Shown here: piece by piece, positions 26,101 to 37,096 of the stretch
How the letters are laid out: each line of letters opens with the position of its first letter
Numbering within the stretch: the first letter of the stretch is position 1
Source: Sphagnum magellanicum
Lineage: Eukaryota > Streptophyta > Sphagnopsida > Sphagnales > Sphagnaceae
Length of the DNA: 64,000 bases
Direction: 5' to 3'
NCBI GenBank assembly: GCA_021904315.1
Contig: CM038913.1
Span: forward strand, 4,153,958 to 4,217,957
The notes under the pieces: generated by a model
Databases searched by the model: none
What the model saw: the letters and a program-made list of their open reading frames with translations, nothing else
What the model was told of the DNA's origin: nothing
Position numbers and translations under genes: made by a program

Positions 26101-29100
26101 CCACTTTTTGTATTGACATCCATGTCTCCAAAAAAATTGTTCTTGGAGACCATAAGAATCTCACATACAGTTTCATGCCCAGGTTTTATTGGAGAGGAGA
26201 GGGGAAAGCAGATGGGTCAGGGTGTGAGGCTGAGAATATCACTTCTAGTAGGCTAGTCAAACCATTCCAATAGGTGCTTGATTGTGAGACCAGGCAGAAG
26301 TTGTCCAACAGTTTTCCTGCTGTTGCTTGTTGTGCAATCTACTTCTGACAATGTTTGTACATCTATCAAGTTTGAGTCACATGTTAGGTTTTGAATTTGC
26401 TCATGATTTGGGTGGCATGGCAGATCTTCTCATGGGAACCACTCAGATGTCATGATGTGGTAGATGTGGGATGGCACAAGTTGGCTGATTTGTGCATACA
26501 TGAAGGAAAGTTGCTTGGATGTTCTTACAACCAAAGCTGTGTGGGTGTTTGGGTGGTTGATCTTCTGGTATGTCATCATCGAACCCTGTGATAGCATCCA
26601 GCATGGGAAAGCTTAAAGATGCTACATGTTAAGCAAATCTTTACTGTTCAACCGATTTTTGTGAGTGAAAGAGCTTTTGTTTGCAAAGTAAAATTCCCAA
26701 CATACTTGTCGATTGTATGGTGCAGCATGTTGCTCCTTACCAACCTGGCAATCCTGGGCGAGCCAACAACATTCTCGCTCGTAAATTTGGAACTAATGGG
26801 CACCATCAACCACAAGAAGGCCAACATGTTAGCACCACCTCAAATAAGATTGACAAAGTCACAGCTGATCAGACAGACATTGTGGAAATTGCTTTGAAGA
26901 ACATGAAGCTGAATACTTCTTTGAAAAGTAAGCTGCCAAGTGTTTTTGTAATCCTTGGTTGCATTTGTATTAGCAATGTGATTTGATTCTGATACATATG
27001 GAATGCAGTGATCGCTGTTGCATCTTTGTTTTTGTCAGCTTCTAGCTTCCTCTGAGAACTTTTTGGGTGCAGGTGGCGAGATTGAGCCTCCACAACTACG
27101 CCCAAGCACCCCAGTTTCCAGCAGAGGGGCTTCAACCACCACCTCCACAACAGTTTCCACTCCTACCCCTACACAGGCACGTAGAAGTAGTATGACAACA
27201 ACCAAACTGCATACAACAAGTAATGTATTCCGGGCTGCCAATCGCAGTGACCTCATGATTGGTCTAAGTCCAAGGCCTGCTACAGAGTTGGCCACTGCAG
27301 GTCATCTCACAGATGAAAGCAGGCCAGCCACAAGTGCAGGGGAAAAAACATCTTTAAGACCAGAAGAGCACAATACTGTAGAGAACTTGCGAGGTGATGC
27401 TGGTGCAGACTCTCTTAGGATAGATTCACCCAGTCACAGAAAGAGGGGAGTACCAGCAAAGAGAAGCTTTGATGGTGCAGAAAGAAGTGTGCACACCTCT
27501 TCATTTCATCAGTTAGAGAAGCTTATCTCTGAGACACGTGTGTCTAACGAAGGAGAGGATAGCAGTGTTACCTGGAATGGGTCCAGAAGTTATAGGCGCA
27601 GTTCATCTTTTGAAGTTCCAGCTGATCATGTACAAGGCCGTTTCCAGTCCTACACAGGTTTGAGCATAGAACTGTCTACTTGTGACCTTCACCATGTTCA
27701 TACGATGGTTGCCGTACCAATGTCTGTTATTCCATGGATGTTGTCATCGACCCTGATAAAATGAATAATTGGGTGTGAGACTGTCAAAGCAAGAGAAATT
27801 TTCTTACGGAGTAGACAGGAGCTTTTGATCTTGGATCCTGCATGGAGATAGTGAATAACCTTGTATGGATTAAGTTCATATGTTGCCCTACCTGGTGCAG
27901 ATGATATGACTCGGGTACAATCAGCTAGACACACAACAGGGACAGAGGCTTCCACTACAGGTAGCAGCCCACATAATGTTGACTGTAAAAATAAATAGCT
28001 GGTTCTTCCCAAAGACATTGTTCAGCCAAAACCTGCAAGAGATGACTGTTCTGTTGTGGTTGATGTGGCAGGTCGAGCTGACTCTGGAAGAACCAGAGCT
28101 TTACATGCCCAATGGGAGAGGAAAGACAGGCCAAGCTTCTCAGAAGCACCTCGTGTACTCAGTAGCTGTCCAGAAATACCACATGTGTCCAGTGGCTTCC
28201 CAGAAATGCCTTCTGTATCCCATACATCTTCAGAAAGGTCTTCTATATCCATTAGTGGTGGAGTGAAAACACTTGGGCTGGATATAAACTCGTTTGTTCC
28301 GGTGGGTACCACAGGAGCGTCTTTATTGTTAGTGTCTGTCCCATACTTTGATTATCCATTGCTCAGCCTTATATGGATGCATTCAGTCCCCATAATTACC
28401 ACATGGGTCTTTCCAGTCCCTTGTGGATTTGTATCTAATGAGGATAAGCAAGTTTCTGATCATTAGTTGCATCCATGATGAGCATTGTAGCTTGCAGTCA
28501 TGTTTATTCTCTTCAATGGTCTGTAAGTTGGAGATGTATTGTCTATACACACAAGTGAAAGCAAGCTGGTTTCCTCAAAGTTCTTATTGTGTCATTGCTT
28601 GGGCCATAGTTCAGTTCCTTACAGGTCATGAAAAGCTTATATGAGTGTGCTGCTGGGGAAGTGCAGAAAGGTATTAGCACAACATCAGAGCAGACAGTGT
28701 CTGCAGTGAAACATGACACTGACATTATTGAGGAGTTGATGCGACAGCATCACACCATGGCCAGCATAATGCAGTCTCGGCTTACTAATATGCAGGTCCA
28801 GACATGGTGTTTCATTTCCTCACTAGATTTTGCATGTTTTTAACTTGTGCATACACTACTTGTCACATTGATGCTTTTCACTTAGGTTGATAATAGGAAA
28901 CACTACAGCTATGTCAGTTTGAAGCTGTTTAATGCTTTGTAGCACAGAATGTCCTTTTTCATCAGACCTCCTCTTAATTCTAGAAAAGACTCTGGTATGC
29001 AAAATGTTGCTCTTTGCTTCATAGTTCAAGGACCGTGCCACCTGTCAAGTTTTTCCCCAAATGCCTGAGTGCAGATTTGGCTTGCAGGTTGTAAGACGAT

Positions 29101-30759
29101 TTTGGATCAAAAATGATGCACGAGGAGCTGTGGAGGCGATGAAGAAAATGACAGACCAATCTGTAATAATATCCGACTCCACAGTTTTTTTTTGATGGAC
29201 ATGCCATTTAGTTTTTGCCACTGTCTCCACAGGAGCTTGAAGTCATAGGGCAATAGTTTTTGCTGCAGCAAACTTCACTTTATGCATATGTAGGAGATTC
29301 ATATACTCTCTAGGCTACATCAACAGATTCAGTTTATTAACATCATAGTTTCAGTGCTGTGTTATTCTAACTGGCTGCTGTCTACACTTGTGCTCCAGGT
29401 TCTAGTGGATGTGCTCAGTGTATTGATGGAGAGAACAGAGCTTCTGACATTGGAGATCTGCTGCATGCTCATCCCCCTGTTGAATGGTTTGCTTACCAGC
29501 GACCAGGATAGGTACTTGATCTCAGCTGATTTTCAAAATTTTGTGGCTGTGTACATGGCTGTAAATGCAGAACTCCCATGTGTTACCAGTACTTCAGGCT
29601 GAGGTCATCATGGAGACTTCTTCTGTACTAAGGACTTTTTTTTTCCTGAAGAAAAGTTTGGATTTTTTTCTGAGTTTCAACTTAGTATGGGCCGATATCC
29701 CCATGGACAAACAATTTTTTTTGTTGTGTTTGTAGTATGTCACATAACTGCTGTTCATGTTATAAGATGGGCTTGACAGGAACCTCATGACAGCACTCTC
29801 TTTTGATGGAGCTTGTAAACATATTTGTGGGCTTGACAGGAACCTCATGACAGCTCTTTCTCTTTTGATGAAGCTTATAAACACATTTGGCCCTGTCATC
29901 CATACAACCCGGACTTCAGCACCTTCATTGGGTGTTGACCTCCAAGCAGAGCAACGGTATCACATGAGATCCCTCTGCTATACCCATTGTAGCTTTATGG
30001 TGATGGATCAACTTATGGAGAGGATCTGATGATTGACTTCACAGTAAAATTGTTATTGGACTTATGCACTCACCTCTACGTCTTGCCATCATCAAGATAA
30101 CAAAAAAAAATTGGTTCTATGTTGCTCTTGGTGTATATTCAATGAAATTGTGATTATATGGCAATGATAGAAGAAGGGTGAACTGTTTCTAGACCTGCAA
30201 CAACTTTGTTATGTGACTATGGCAAATTAGTGGCATTACAATTTCTTTCAAGATACTTGCAAGTTAAAAGAAGCTGTGGAAGCATGTTGGGCAGGCTGGA
30301 GCGGTGTGTTATGTGTTACCATGAGTTGCAAACTGTAGGCCATTGTTTACTTCCACTCATGAGGTACTTGCCTGCACATTGGCATTCTATGTCCAGTTTA
30401 TTAAAGTGCTTTCTTTATTGGAACCTGGAGTTAATTATTGTTTTGCTATCACTGGTAAGTGAAAGTGACAAGTGTCTGAGAACAGTTTATTGCCAACCAT
30501 TTAGATGTACTTTTCCTGGTGGCAGGTTGGGTATTTCATGATTAGGTTACATGACTGGTTGGAATATGTCACATAGTCAAAACCCAAAAGCTTGAGAGCT
30601 GTTTCACATCAATCATGTTTACTTTTTATGAGGACTGTTTGAACCAAGAGAGCCTTGGCTCATTTTGTATGCTTGCCTGTATCCTTGTTTTGTTGCAGGA
30701 GAGGTGGAGAAATTGCCTCATTGACAAAAGAGTTACGTAGTGCTCTTGAACGAGTGTGA
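23138..30759 (+). CDS. KTN80: Katanin p80 WD40-repeat subunit B1 (KTN80)
   Basis: Regulatory subunit of katanin; it directs the p60 ATPase to microtubule crossovers for severing. Exons: 23138-23159, 23471-23601, 24150-24267, 24484-24710, 25381-25483, 25682-25752, 26006-26080, 26424-26567, 26726-26927, 27073-27657, 27901-27960, 28072-28301, 28625-28795, 29088-29162, 29399-29511, 29840-29956, 30295-30363 and 30699-30759. They join in frame to 857 residues, close to the roughly 840 of the Arabidopsis homologue. Start MKRAYKLQEFVAH. WD40 propeller: residues 1 to about 297 ([54 protein letters not shown]). Ser/Thr-rich linker: about 298-656. Con80 p60-binding domain: to the end ([49 protein letters not shown]). 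The linker exons are the least certain joins. A duplicated acceptor precedes exon 16. Confidence 0.95.
24955..25200. repeat. Dispersed repeat copy in a KTN80 intron, with a local tandem duplication
   Basis: This stretch matches the sequence at 5195-5410 in the U-box gene. Its 3' part holds a direct duplication of about 52 bases: CTTCAAAGTCTTGTTTTGG and its following TTTCTCTGGAATCTCATAG recur with few changes at 25107-25145 and 25158-25195. A separate 29-base tandem duplication (TGTCCCATAGATGAGTGTA) lies at about 25880-25935 in a later intron. Confidence 0.6.
29769..29888 (+). repeat. 60-bp tandem duplication carrying a 3' splice site and exon start of KTN80
   Basis: GGCTTGACAGGAACCTCATG occurs at 29770 and again at 29830, so the period is 60 bases. 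Both copies contain the CAG acceptor followed by GAACCTCATGACAGC. Copy 2 is the canonical exon 16 start ([20 protein letters not shown]). Copy 1 has a 3-base deletion and substitutions, but it reads through into copy 2 without a stop. Using the upstream acceptor would therefore add 20 residues in frame inside con80. Confidence 0.85.
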
Positions 30760-32955
30760 CTTGTCACATGCTTGGTCAGTATTCCCATCCTGTCCTGTCT
30801 CTTGCTCCTACCATGATTAGCTCTAGATGGATATGATGTCATGCACAGGTTGTTGGACTAGTTCACATTTTACTGGAAGACCCACCCAGCCATTACCTTG
30901 AAAGAAATTGTAATGCCACTACCCTTCATTCATCTGACACCACCTTTCAGATGAATTTGGACATACTCATGTTTGATTCCAGATATAGTGAGCTATAAAT
31001 CAGTTGCATACAAGAGTTGCTGAATCAGCACCGCAGTATGCATCCGTATTTATGAGAGTCAAACTAAATGGAATCACCAGTTGTAGGCCCATTCCTGAGC
31101 ATTGTTATCACTATAGAGCATGCTTTTCAAACGTCGGAAGTTTGAAGGGGCTTTGACTTCTAAGCATCGTAAATTGTGGTCTATTAGGTGATTGTTGGTT
31201 CTGAGTTCTCTATGTTTTTCTTATCAGGAGGAGCATAATTGAAGTGTAAGGACATCCAGGTTGGGGTGAAAATTAGGGTTACTGATTCTTGCACCATGCT
31301 CTTTTACAGGCAGGGTGGTCATAGAAGGCCTTGTGCTTTGTATAACAACAATACAACAATGGTATTGTGGCTCCTTTTAAAACCTATGTTAGGTCTGCTT
31401 CCAAGTATGGAGTATGGACCTCATTATTGACTTGAACAAGTGCTTTGAGGCAGTGAGAACAATTGGATTCTTCTGTAGAGCATTCTTGGTTTTGAAGATT
31501 AGCCTGTGTTGTGACAAATTCTGAAGCTAACTTGGGCCTGTAAGAAGAAGCCAGGAATCCTGGTGCCATCCTATTGTGGGATTTGGTAGTTCTTTGTGCC
31601 TGTCAACAGTGCCCAACATACTGTGGACAGAAGAAAGAATGCTGTAGTCTGAGTCTACAGAAGTGCACTACTTGATTAGAGCATGCACCTAGTTCCAAAG
31701 CCAGGCTTTTCTTGGATTGCAGTTGTCAGTACAAGATTGCACAAGCCTTGCGCACATGAGGAAATCATTTTTTGCGGGGTTTTTGGTTGAACTGAAATGT
31801 CAAGTCTAGGTTTACCACTGGTTTTTTAGGTTCAACTGGAAAACAGTAGAACATTGGAAAAACTGGGGCAAGAAAATGACTTTCAAAGTCAGGGAAACTG
31901 TTGTACAATGTACCATGATTTCACGACATATTTGTCAGTTAACTGCTCCGCAGTTCATGATAGCAGTTCTTCTATGCAGGTCATAAATGAGAGCTGGATA
32001 TTCATCTCAATTCATGTAAGTAGATTGCTCATTTATTTACCCAGACACTTGTTTTTCAATGGAGCCATTTGTGTTGCTCAGAAATGTTCAGAAAGCATTT
32101 AGCATTTTATATGCCATCTTTAATCCTCACATGTCTCCAGATTGAAATCAGTGGTGTCTAGAAATGGGTTTCTGGAATGTTTCTAGACCTGGGTTTCTAG
32201 AACCCTCTCTTACAGTCTTCAGCCATGAGGAGAATTAGATGTCCTGTCTGCATGGGTTCAGAACATAACGAAACTTTGTTTCATTCTGGAACTCCTTTAT
32301 CCATGTCATGCTATCCTTATTGGTTTTCTTCAGGAAGGTTGGAGAGTTTCTGTCCTCAGAAGTAATGCAGGAGCAGCTTCATGAGTTTTATGATTCATTT
32401 GTTTTTCTGACCTTGGAACGATGAACCTCCTGATTTGATATCTTTGTTCTGGATATTCCATCTTCTTTATCAAGTTTGAACACTTTAATTCATATAATGC
32501 CTAACCCGATTGTGCATGACTACATATGGCTATCCATTCCATGGTTTACCAACTTGATATATTCCATATCATATAGTATACCATATATCCATTTCATGAG
32601 TTTACCAAACTTGATATGCCTAGCTAGGCTCACTTCATCGCTTGTCAGTAACATGTGTTCAGATGGTTTAAGTACAAAACTCCTAATGAATGCTTCAACA
32701 TAGAGCTAGACAATTTCAGAATGGTTTGTTGTGAACCTTTACATCACATGTTTAATCTTAGTGGTGCACTCATTCTACACAAAATGTGCCATCATTGTTT
32801 CATCTAAGCAGTGCACTCATGCCACACAAGATGTGCCATCATTAGTACAGAAAGAGCAAGATCCTGAGGTAGCCTAATGTGCAATAATAGCCAGGGACTG
32901 CTATTGATGTTACATTCTCCATAAATTCAACAATTAATGTTTTGGAGCTAAATTG
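30760..32955. other. 3' flank of KTN80 and intergenic DNA
   Basis: The first part is probably 3' UTR. No gene could be supported further on. Open stretches such as 31854-32102 have no recognisable domain. A TTCTAGA.CC.GGTTTCTAGA motif repeats near 32155-32200. Confidence 0.45.
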
Positions 32956-33180
32956 TATGTGTTCCAGCATATTGGCAATCTAAAGTAGCCCAATTGTCCT
33001 TAGAAGCTAAATATCATGCTTTGACAAAACTATGGAGGAGGCACAATAGCTACAACATTTGCTTGGAGAAATGGGTGTAAAATTGGATGCACCAATCATT
33101 ATTTCATTTGATAATCAATCTTGTACAAAGATGGCAAAGGAACGTATGCTGGTGGTGGAACAGGAATGTGTGCAAAATCC
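32956..33180 (+). mobile_element. Ty1/copia RNase H remnant
   Basis: The plus strand reads a copia RNase H core in two frames: AQLSLEAKYHALTK, a break, then LLGEMGVKLDAPII and SFDNQSCTKMAKE. These correspond to the family's LSSTEAEY block and DNQSC/A block. At least one frameshift and missing flanks show that it is a dead fragment. The rest of this polyprotein is not next to it in the same orientation. Confidence 0.7.
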
Positions 33181-33439
33181 ACCATGTCTTCTGCCATTGT
33201 TGGATCTTCATGACAATCATCAAGAAGTGATAGAACATCCTTACCCATGAATGCCTCTCCCATCAGTGCAACAATTGTTGAAACTCTCCTCACTTATTCA
33301 ACTAATGTTGAAGCTTCTATAAATTGAAGACAATGTAACACTCCCATTGGAAGGTCAGACTTTTCATCAATGGATGGATGAGGGTTATCGGGTACAACAT
33401 GCAAAGTATCATTTATAGTCTTTATGATGTTCACTACTC

Positions 33440-33870
33440 ATATGTGGAGAAAACATTACACATGTGTTTTGATGAATTGGAACAACTGAGGAGATACGTG
33501 TATCTTCCTCATCAAATAAAACATCGCAATTGATCATGACCTTTTTGGAATGGCCATTCCATAATTTGTATGCCTTTGTTATCTGATGAAAACACATTTG
33601 ACACTTTTGGAATCAAATTTATGTTGCAAGGGCTTGGGTACATGTGCATAAGCTTTACAACCAAATACATGAGCAATGTTCAAATCAAGAATCTATCCAT
33701 TCCACAACTCCAAGGGTGTCTTGTGGTTAATAACACACTGAAGCAACACGATTAAGCAGATAAATTATTGTTGTTGTCATAACACTGCCCAAAACTTCTT
33801 GGCATACAACATATTCCTTGCAATATTAAACAATCATGTGATTGTCAAGCTCTGCAACTGCATTCTGTTT
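33440..33870 (-). mobile_element. Ty1/copia integrase-region remnant
   Basis: The minus strand, with several frame changes, reads KKFWAV, NHKTPLELWNG, HVFGCKAYAHVPK, FDSKSVKCVF and then KAYKLWNGHSKKVMINCDV with LFDEED. This is the order of a copia integrase C-terminal region. It lies in the opposite orientation to the RNase H fragment just upstream, so the two pieces are either rearranged or from different elements. Confidence 0.7.
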
Positions 33871-34129
33871 CAGATAGAAAGGTGCAATGGTTTCATGTCA
33901 AATTACCTACAGATAGAAAATACTCTTCAAACTCTTTGCAACATTCCCAAGTGTTCCCTCTTGTGTTCCCAGGAGTTCTCTTCCTTTTAATGCCAGAGAG
34001 CGGGCCATTAATGGTGCATTCTGCCAGGTGCCCTGTCACTAACTGAAGTTTGAACCCCAGTGTAATGAGTTCACCCTCTGGGAAGTGCAGAGGCCCTGGG
34101 GCTGTGTTTTTTTTTGTAGGGATTATTTA

Positions 34130-34531
34130 ATGTAGTCTACATGGCGATCATGCATAGGAAGATGTTAAAATGGCAATCATCCTTAGGAAGATTTAGCCAA
34201 ATCTGGCTATAGACCAGATATGAAAGTACAAATTTTCCAATCAACCTTCTATATATTCATGCCCACACACTGAAAACATATTATATATACCTCTATACCA
34301 GTGTATTTTTTGTTTTTTTTCAATTTTGTGATTTGTAACATTTTTCAATTTTTTTCCATTTTTTGAGCATTCTTTTGTCGAATTAATTTACACTATTAAA
34401 ACGAATTTTCCTAATTTTTCAATTTGCTTTGTAGCCACAGTGCGAAAATTCACCAAGAAAAATCACTTCTCTGTACAGAATTTCTTTTGTTTTTCCACTC
34501 TGGATTTATTTGCTATGACCCTCCAAGTAAC
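34130..34531. other. Intergenic DNA with a partial dispersed repeat
   Basis: The stretch 34130-34230 (AGGAAGATTTAGCCAAATCTGGCTA) is a partial inverted unit of the repeat amplified at 2272-3450. The remainder is AT-rich with no gene. Confidence 0.5.
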
Positions 34532-35934
34532 TTTTTCTTCTCTCCCCAGGCTGCTCCAATCATAGCCACTGGCCAGGGCGAACCAGCACCTACACTGCTA
34601 CACTCACCTTCTTGAGTGAGGCCTCTAAGAGGCTATCTATGTCCTGGGAAAGCTTAAATTTGGATTCAGAGACCCTGATTTTGTGTGAGGGCGCTACATG
34701 CATCTATAATGTTTTGAAGCTGGCCCCAAAAAATTTGGGATTTTTACCATGGTTCTAGTGTAGGCCAGGTTCACCCGGCCAAGGCAAATTGACCCCCACA
34801 TCAGGATCATGGTAAAAACCCGAAAGCCCGTTTAAATGGTCTCATTACGCCCCAAAAATTGTAGATTTTGGACTTAGGGACCCTGATTTAGCTGGTTTGC
34901 CCAAGGCCCAATTAGTCATGCATTGCCTGCAACATGAGCTCTGGCAGAGCTCTTCAATAAGGCACTCACTGGGTGAAATCAACAAACAGGAAACGTGTGG
35001 GTCAATATTTTTTGGGTCAGTTTTGAGATGTAGACCAAGTGACTATCATCCATAGGAAGATTTAGACAGATTTGGCTATGAGCTAAATATGGAATTAGAA
35101 AAAAAAATTAACATCTATTTTTTGGCTACCTACTTCAACCATATATGGAAATCTGAAAAAAATTCTTGAAATTTGGTTGAATTTTGGCTATTGAGAATCT
35201 CAAAAAGCATTTGATTTTACCACTTTTAAATTTATTACTTAGCTTTTTGGTAAAAGAAAGGTGAGTGTGGATGTGAACAAAAGTCATGATGAAGCTACTG
35301 GGGGAGGCCAGAGGGAAAAAAGCAAAGCGTGTTTGACGAGTCTCTCAAGGTGACATTGCATATTCTACCCTCAATTACGAGTAGAAAATAGACATGTGTT
35401 CAAGAAATAAAGTAATGAATTGTTCAGTGGCCACGAAATCGGTAAAGCGCGCATGCTACAGTCACGGCAAAACCCTTCTAGAAGATTCTGGGGGAGGAGA
35501 AAATGAAGAAGAAAAAACATCCGTGAGAAAAGTGAAGAGTGTGAGAATTCCAGGGAGATCGTGAGGAGGAGGGGTTGGTGTTTTTTGGGGAGAAGTAATG
35601 GAAAGATCAGCTTGCTGGAATATATGTGATGTTAGGGACACCCATCATACCGTGTGTATGCTATTGGGATGGCAAAGGATTTGTAGCAGGTTTTATGAGA
35701 GCAAAAGGTCAAGAGAAAATATTTATGAGAGCAGTGAGCAAAAGGAATTTCAATAGTGGGAAATATGGAACTAGCTCTTCAGAGGGACTAGCTCTCTCCC
35801 TTTTTTTGGGTTCCTGTGGGCTGTGTGTCTTTTGGCCTTTCTTTGGCCTTCCCTTTTTGTCTCCTCTGTGATGGTCCGAATCATCGATATTTTATTGAAT
35901 TTTTGTCTCCCGTAAATAAATTAAAAAATATGAA

Positions 35935-36136
35935 AAATTCATATGGCCTCAAGGGAAAAGGAGTTGATCTTTCACAAGGGCCACTGAAAAGAAAGAGAGA
36001 TGTTGTGCAAATCCATGTTGTGATTGAGACACCTATGGTCCCTGCTGAAAATGCTCCTTCAAGCTCTGGATGCCACAGCAATGTGGTGCTTCTTTTTAAT
36101 TTTATGATGAGCTTTCTTTGCACAGTTTTTTCTTGA
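35935..36136 (+). pseudogene. Small membrane-anchor ORF, left copy
   Basis: Reads MKNSYGLKGKGVDLSQGP, a basic stretch, VPAENAPSSSG and then a hydrophobic segment (NVVLLFNFMMSFLCTVFS) before a stop. The right-arm copy continues past this point, so the stop shortens the ORF here. It lies upstream of the hydrolase exons in both arms and could be the first exon of the resistance gene or a separate short gene. No known domain. Confidence 0.35.
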
Positions 36137-36169
36137 GCTTTCACAAGTTACATGTTGAAGCTTGATTTT

Positions 36170-36350
36170 TTTTTTTTTTTTTTTTTCTTTTGTTTGGGTG
36201 TTGACAATTCTCCTTGACCCTTACAACCATAATATCTTATTGTCCTCACAAAGCATCAGGACAAGGAGGTCTAGTTCAGATTCGAACTCCCAACCAGCAG
36301 CTTTGCAACCATACCCTTTAACCACTAGGGTAGCTGAATGTCCCCAATCA
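36170..36350 (-). mobile_element. tRNA-derived SINE-like element, left-arm copy
   Basis: On the minus strand a box A-like TACCCTAGTGGTTAAAGG is followed about 30 bases on by a box B-like GGGAGTTCGAATCTGA. The order and spacing are those of a tRNA-type RNA polymerase III promoter. The unit ends near a T-rich tract next to TTTGTTTGGGTGTTGACAAT. A diverged copy occupies the mirror position in the right arm, so the insertion predates the inverted duplication or was copied with it. Confidence 0.6.
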
Positions 36351-37096
36351 TTTATAAGCTTCCTTGTCATACATTTCACTTTGCCTACTTTCCAGTTTGG
36401 TTGTTTAAATAAAACAATATGAAATGATGTTAAAACAATAAGAAACAGATTCATCATTGTAGCCTCTTACATTAGGCCAGTGATTCACTTGTTATAACAA
36501 GTAGAATTTGTGAAAGGGAAATTTGTGAATTGACATTGACTAAGAATATATTGGACTTGGAAGGATTGGGAACTTTCATTATAGATTATGAGTTAAGTTC
36601 AATGTGTAGTCTTAATCCAACAACCGAAAGCAAATTATTAAAATGCTCTTGGACCTTCTTATTGGGTTTGTGTCCCAATTCCTTAGGAGTTGGAGACCTT
36701 AGTGGACCAAATGTTGGGGAAAATGTCATGAAATAAAAATGAACCAAACTAGATGGCTTAGTTGATCAACCCAAGCTCTCAAGAATCCAATTCTTAGCAA
36801 TAACCTTTATTGATTGGCATATGTTCCACCTACTATGTAACAATATTTACTTATTGAACTAGGAAACTTTGAGGTCTATCACACATGTGAATGATCTTCA
36901 TTTGTTAGTCATGCAAGATAGATTTGGTATTCTCCAATTCACCTATTATTCACATCTTGTTAATTGTTGATTTTATCTAACTACTATAATTTTTGTATAT
37001 TGTATTTCTTTAATTTAATGTATAGTCAAATCATTTTCAAGAAATGTTTGAGCAATTGTGTTCACTTTGTTTAATTTTCTTTGCAAAAATATCCAG

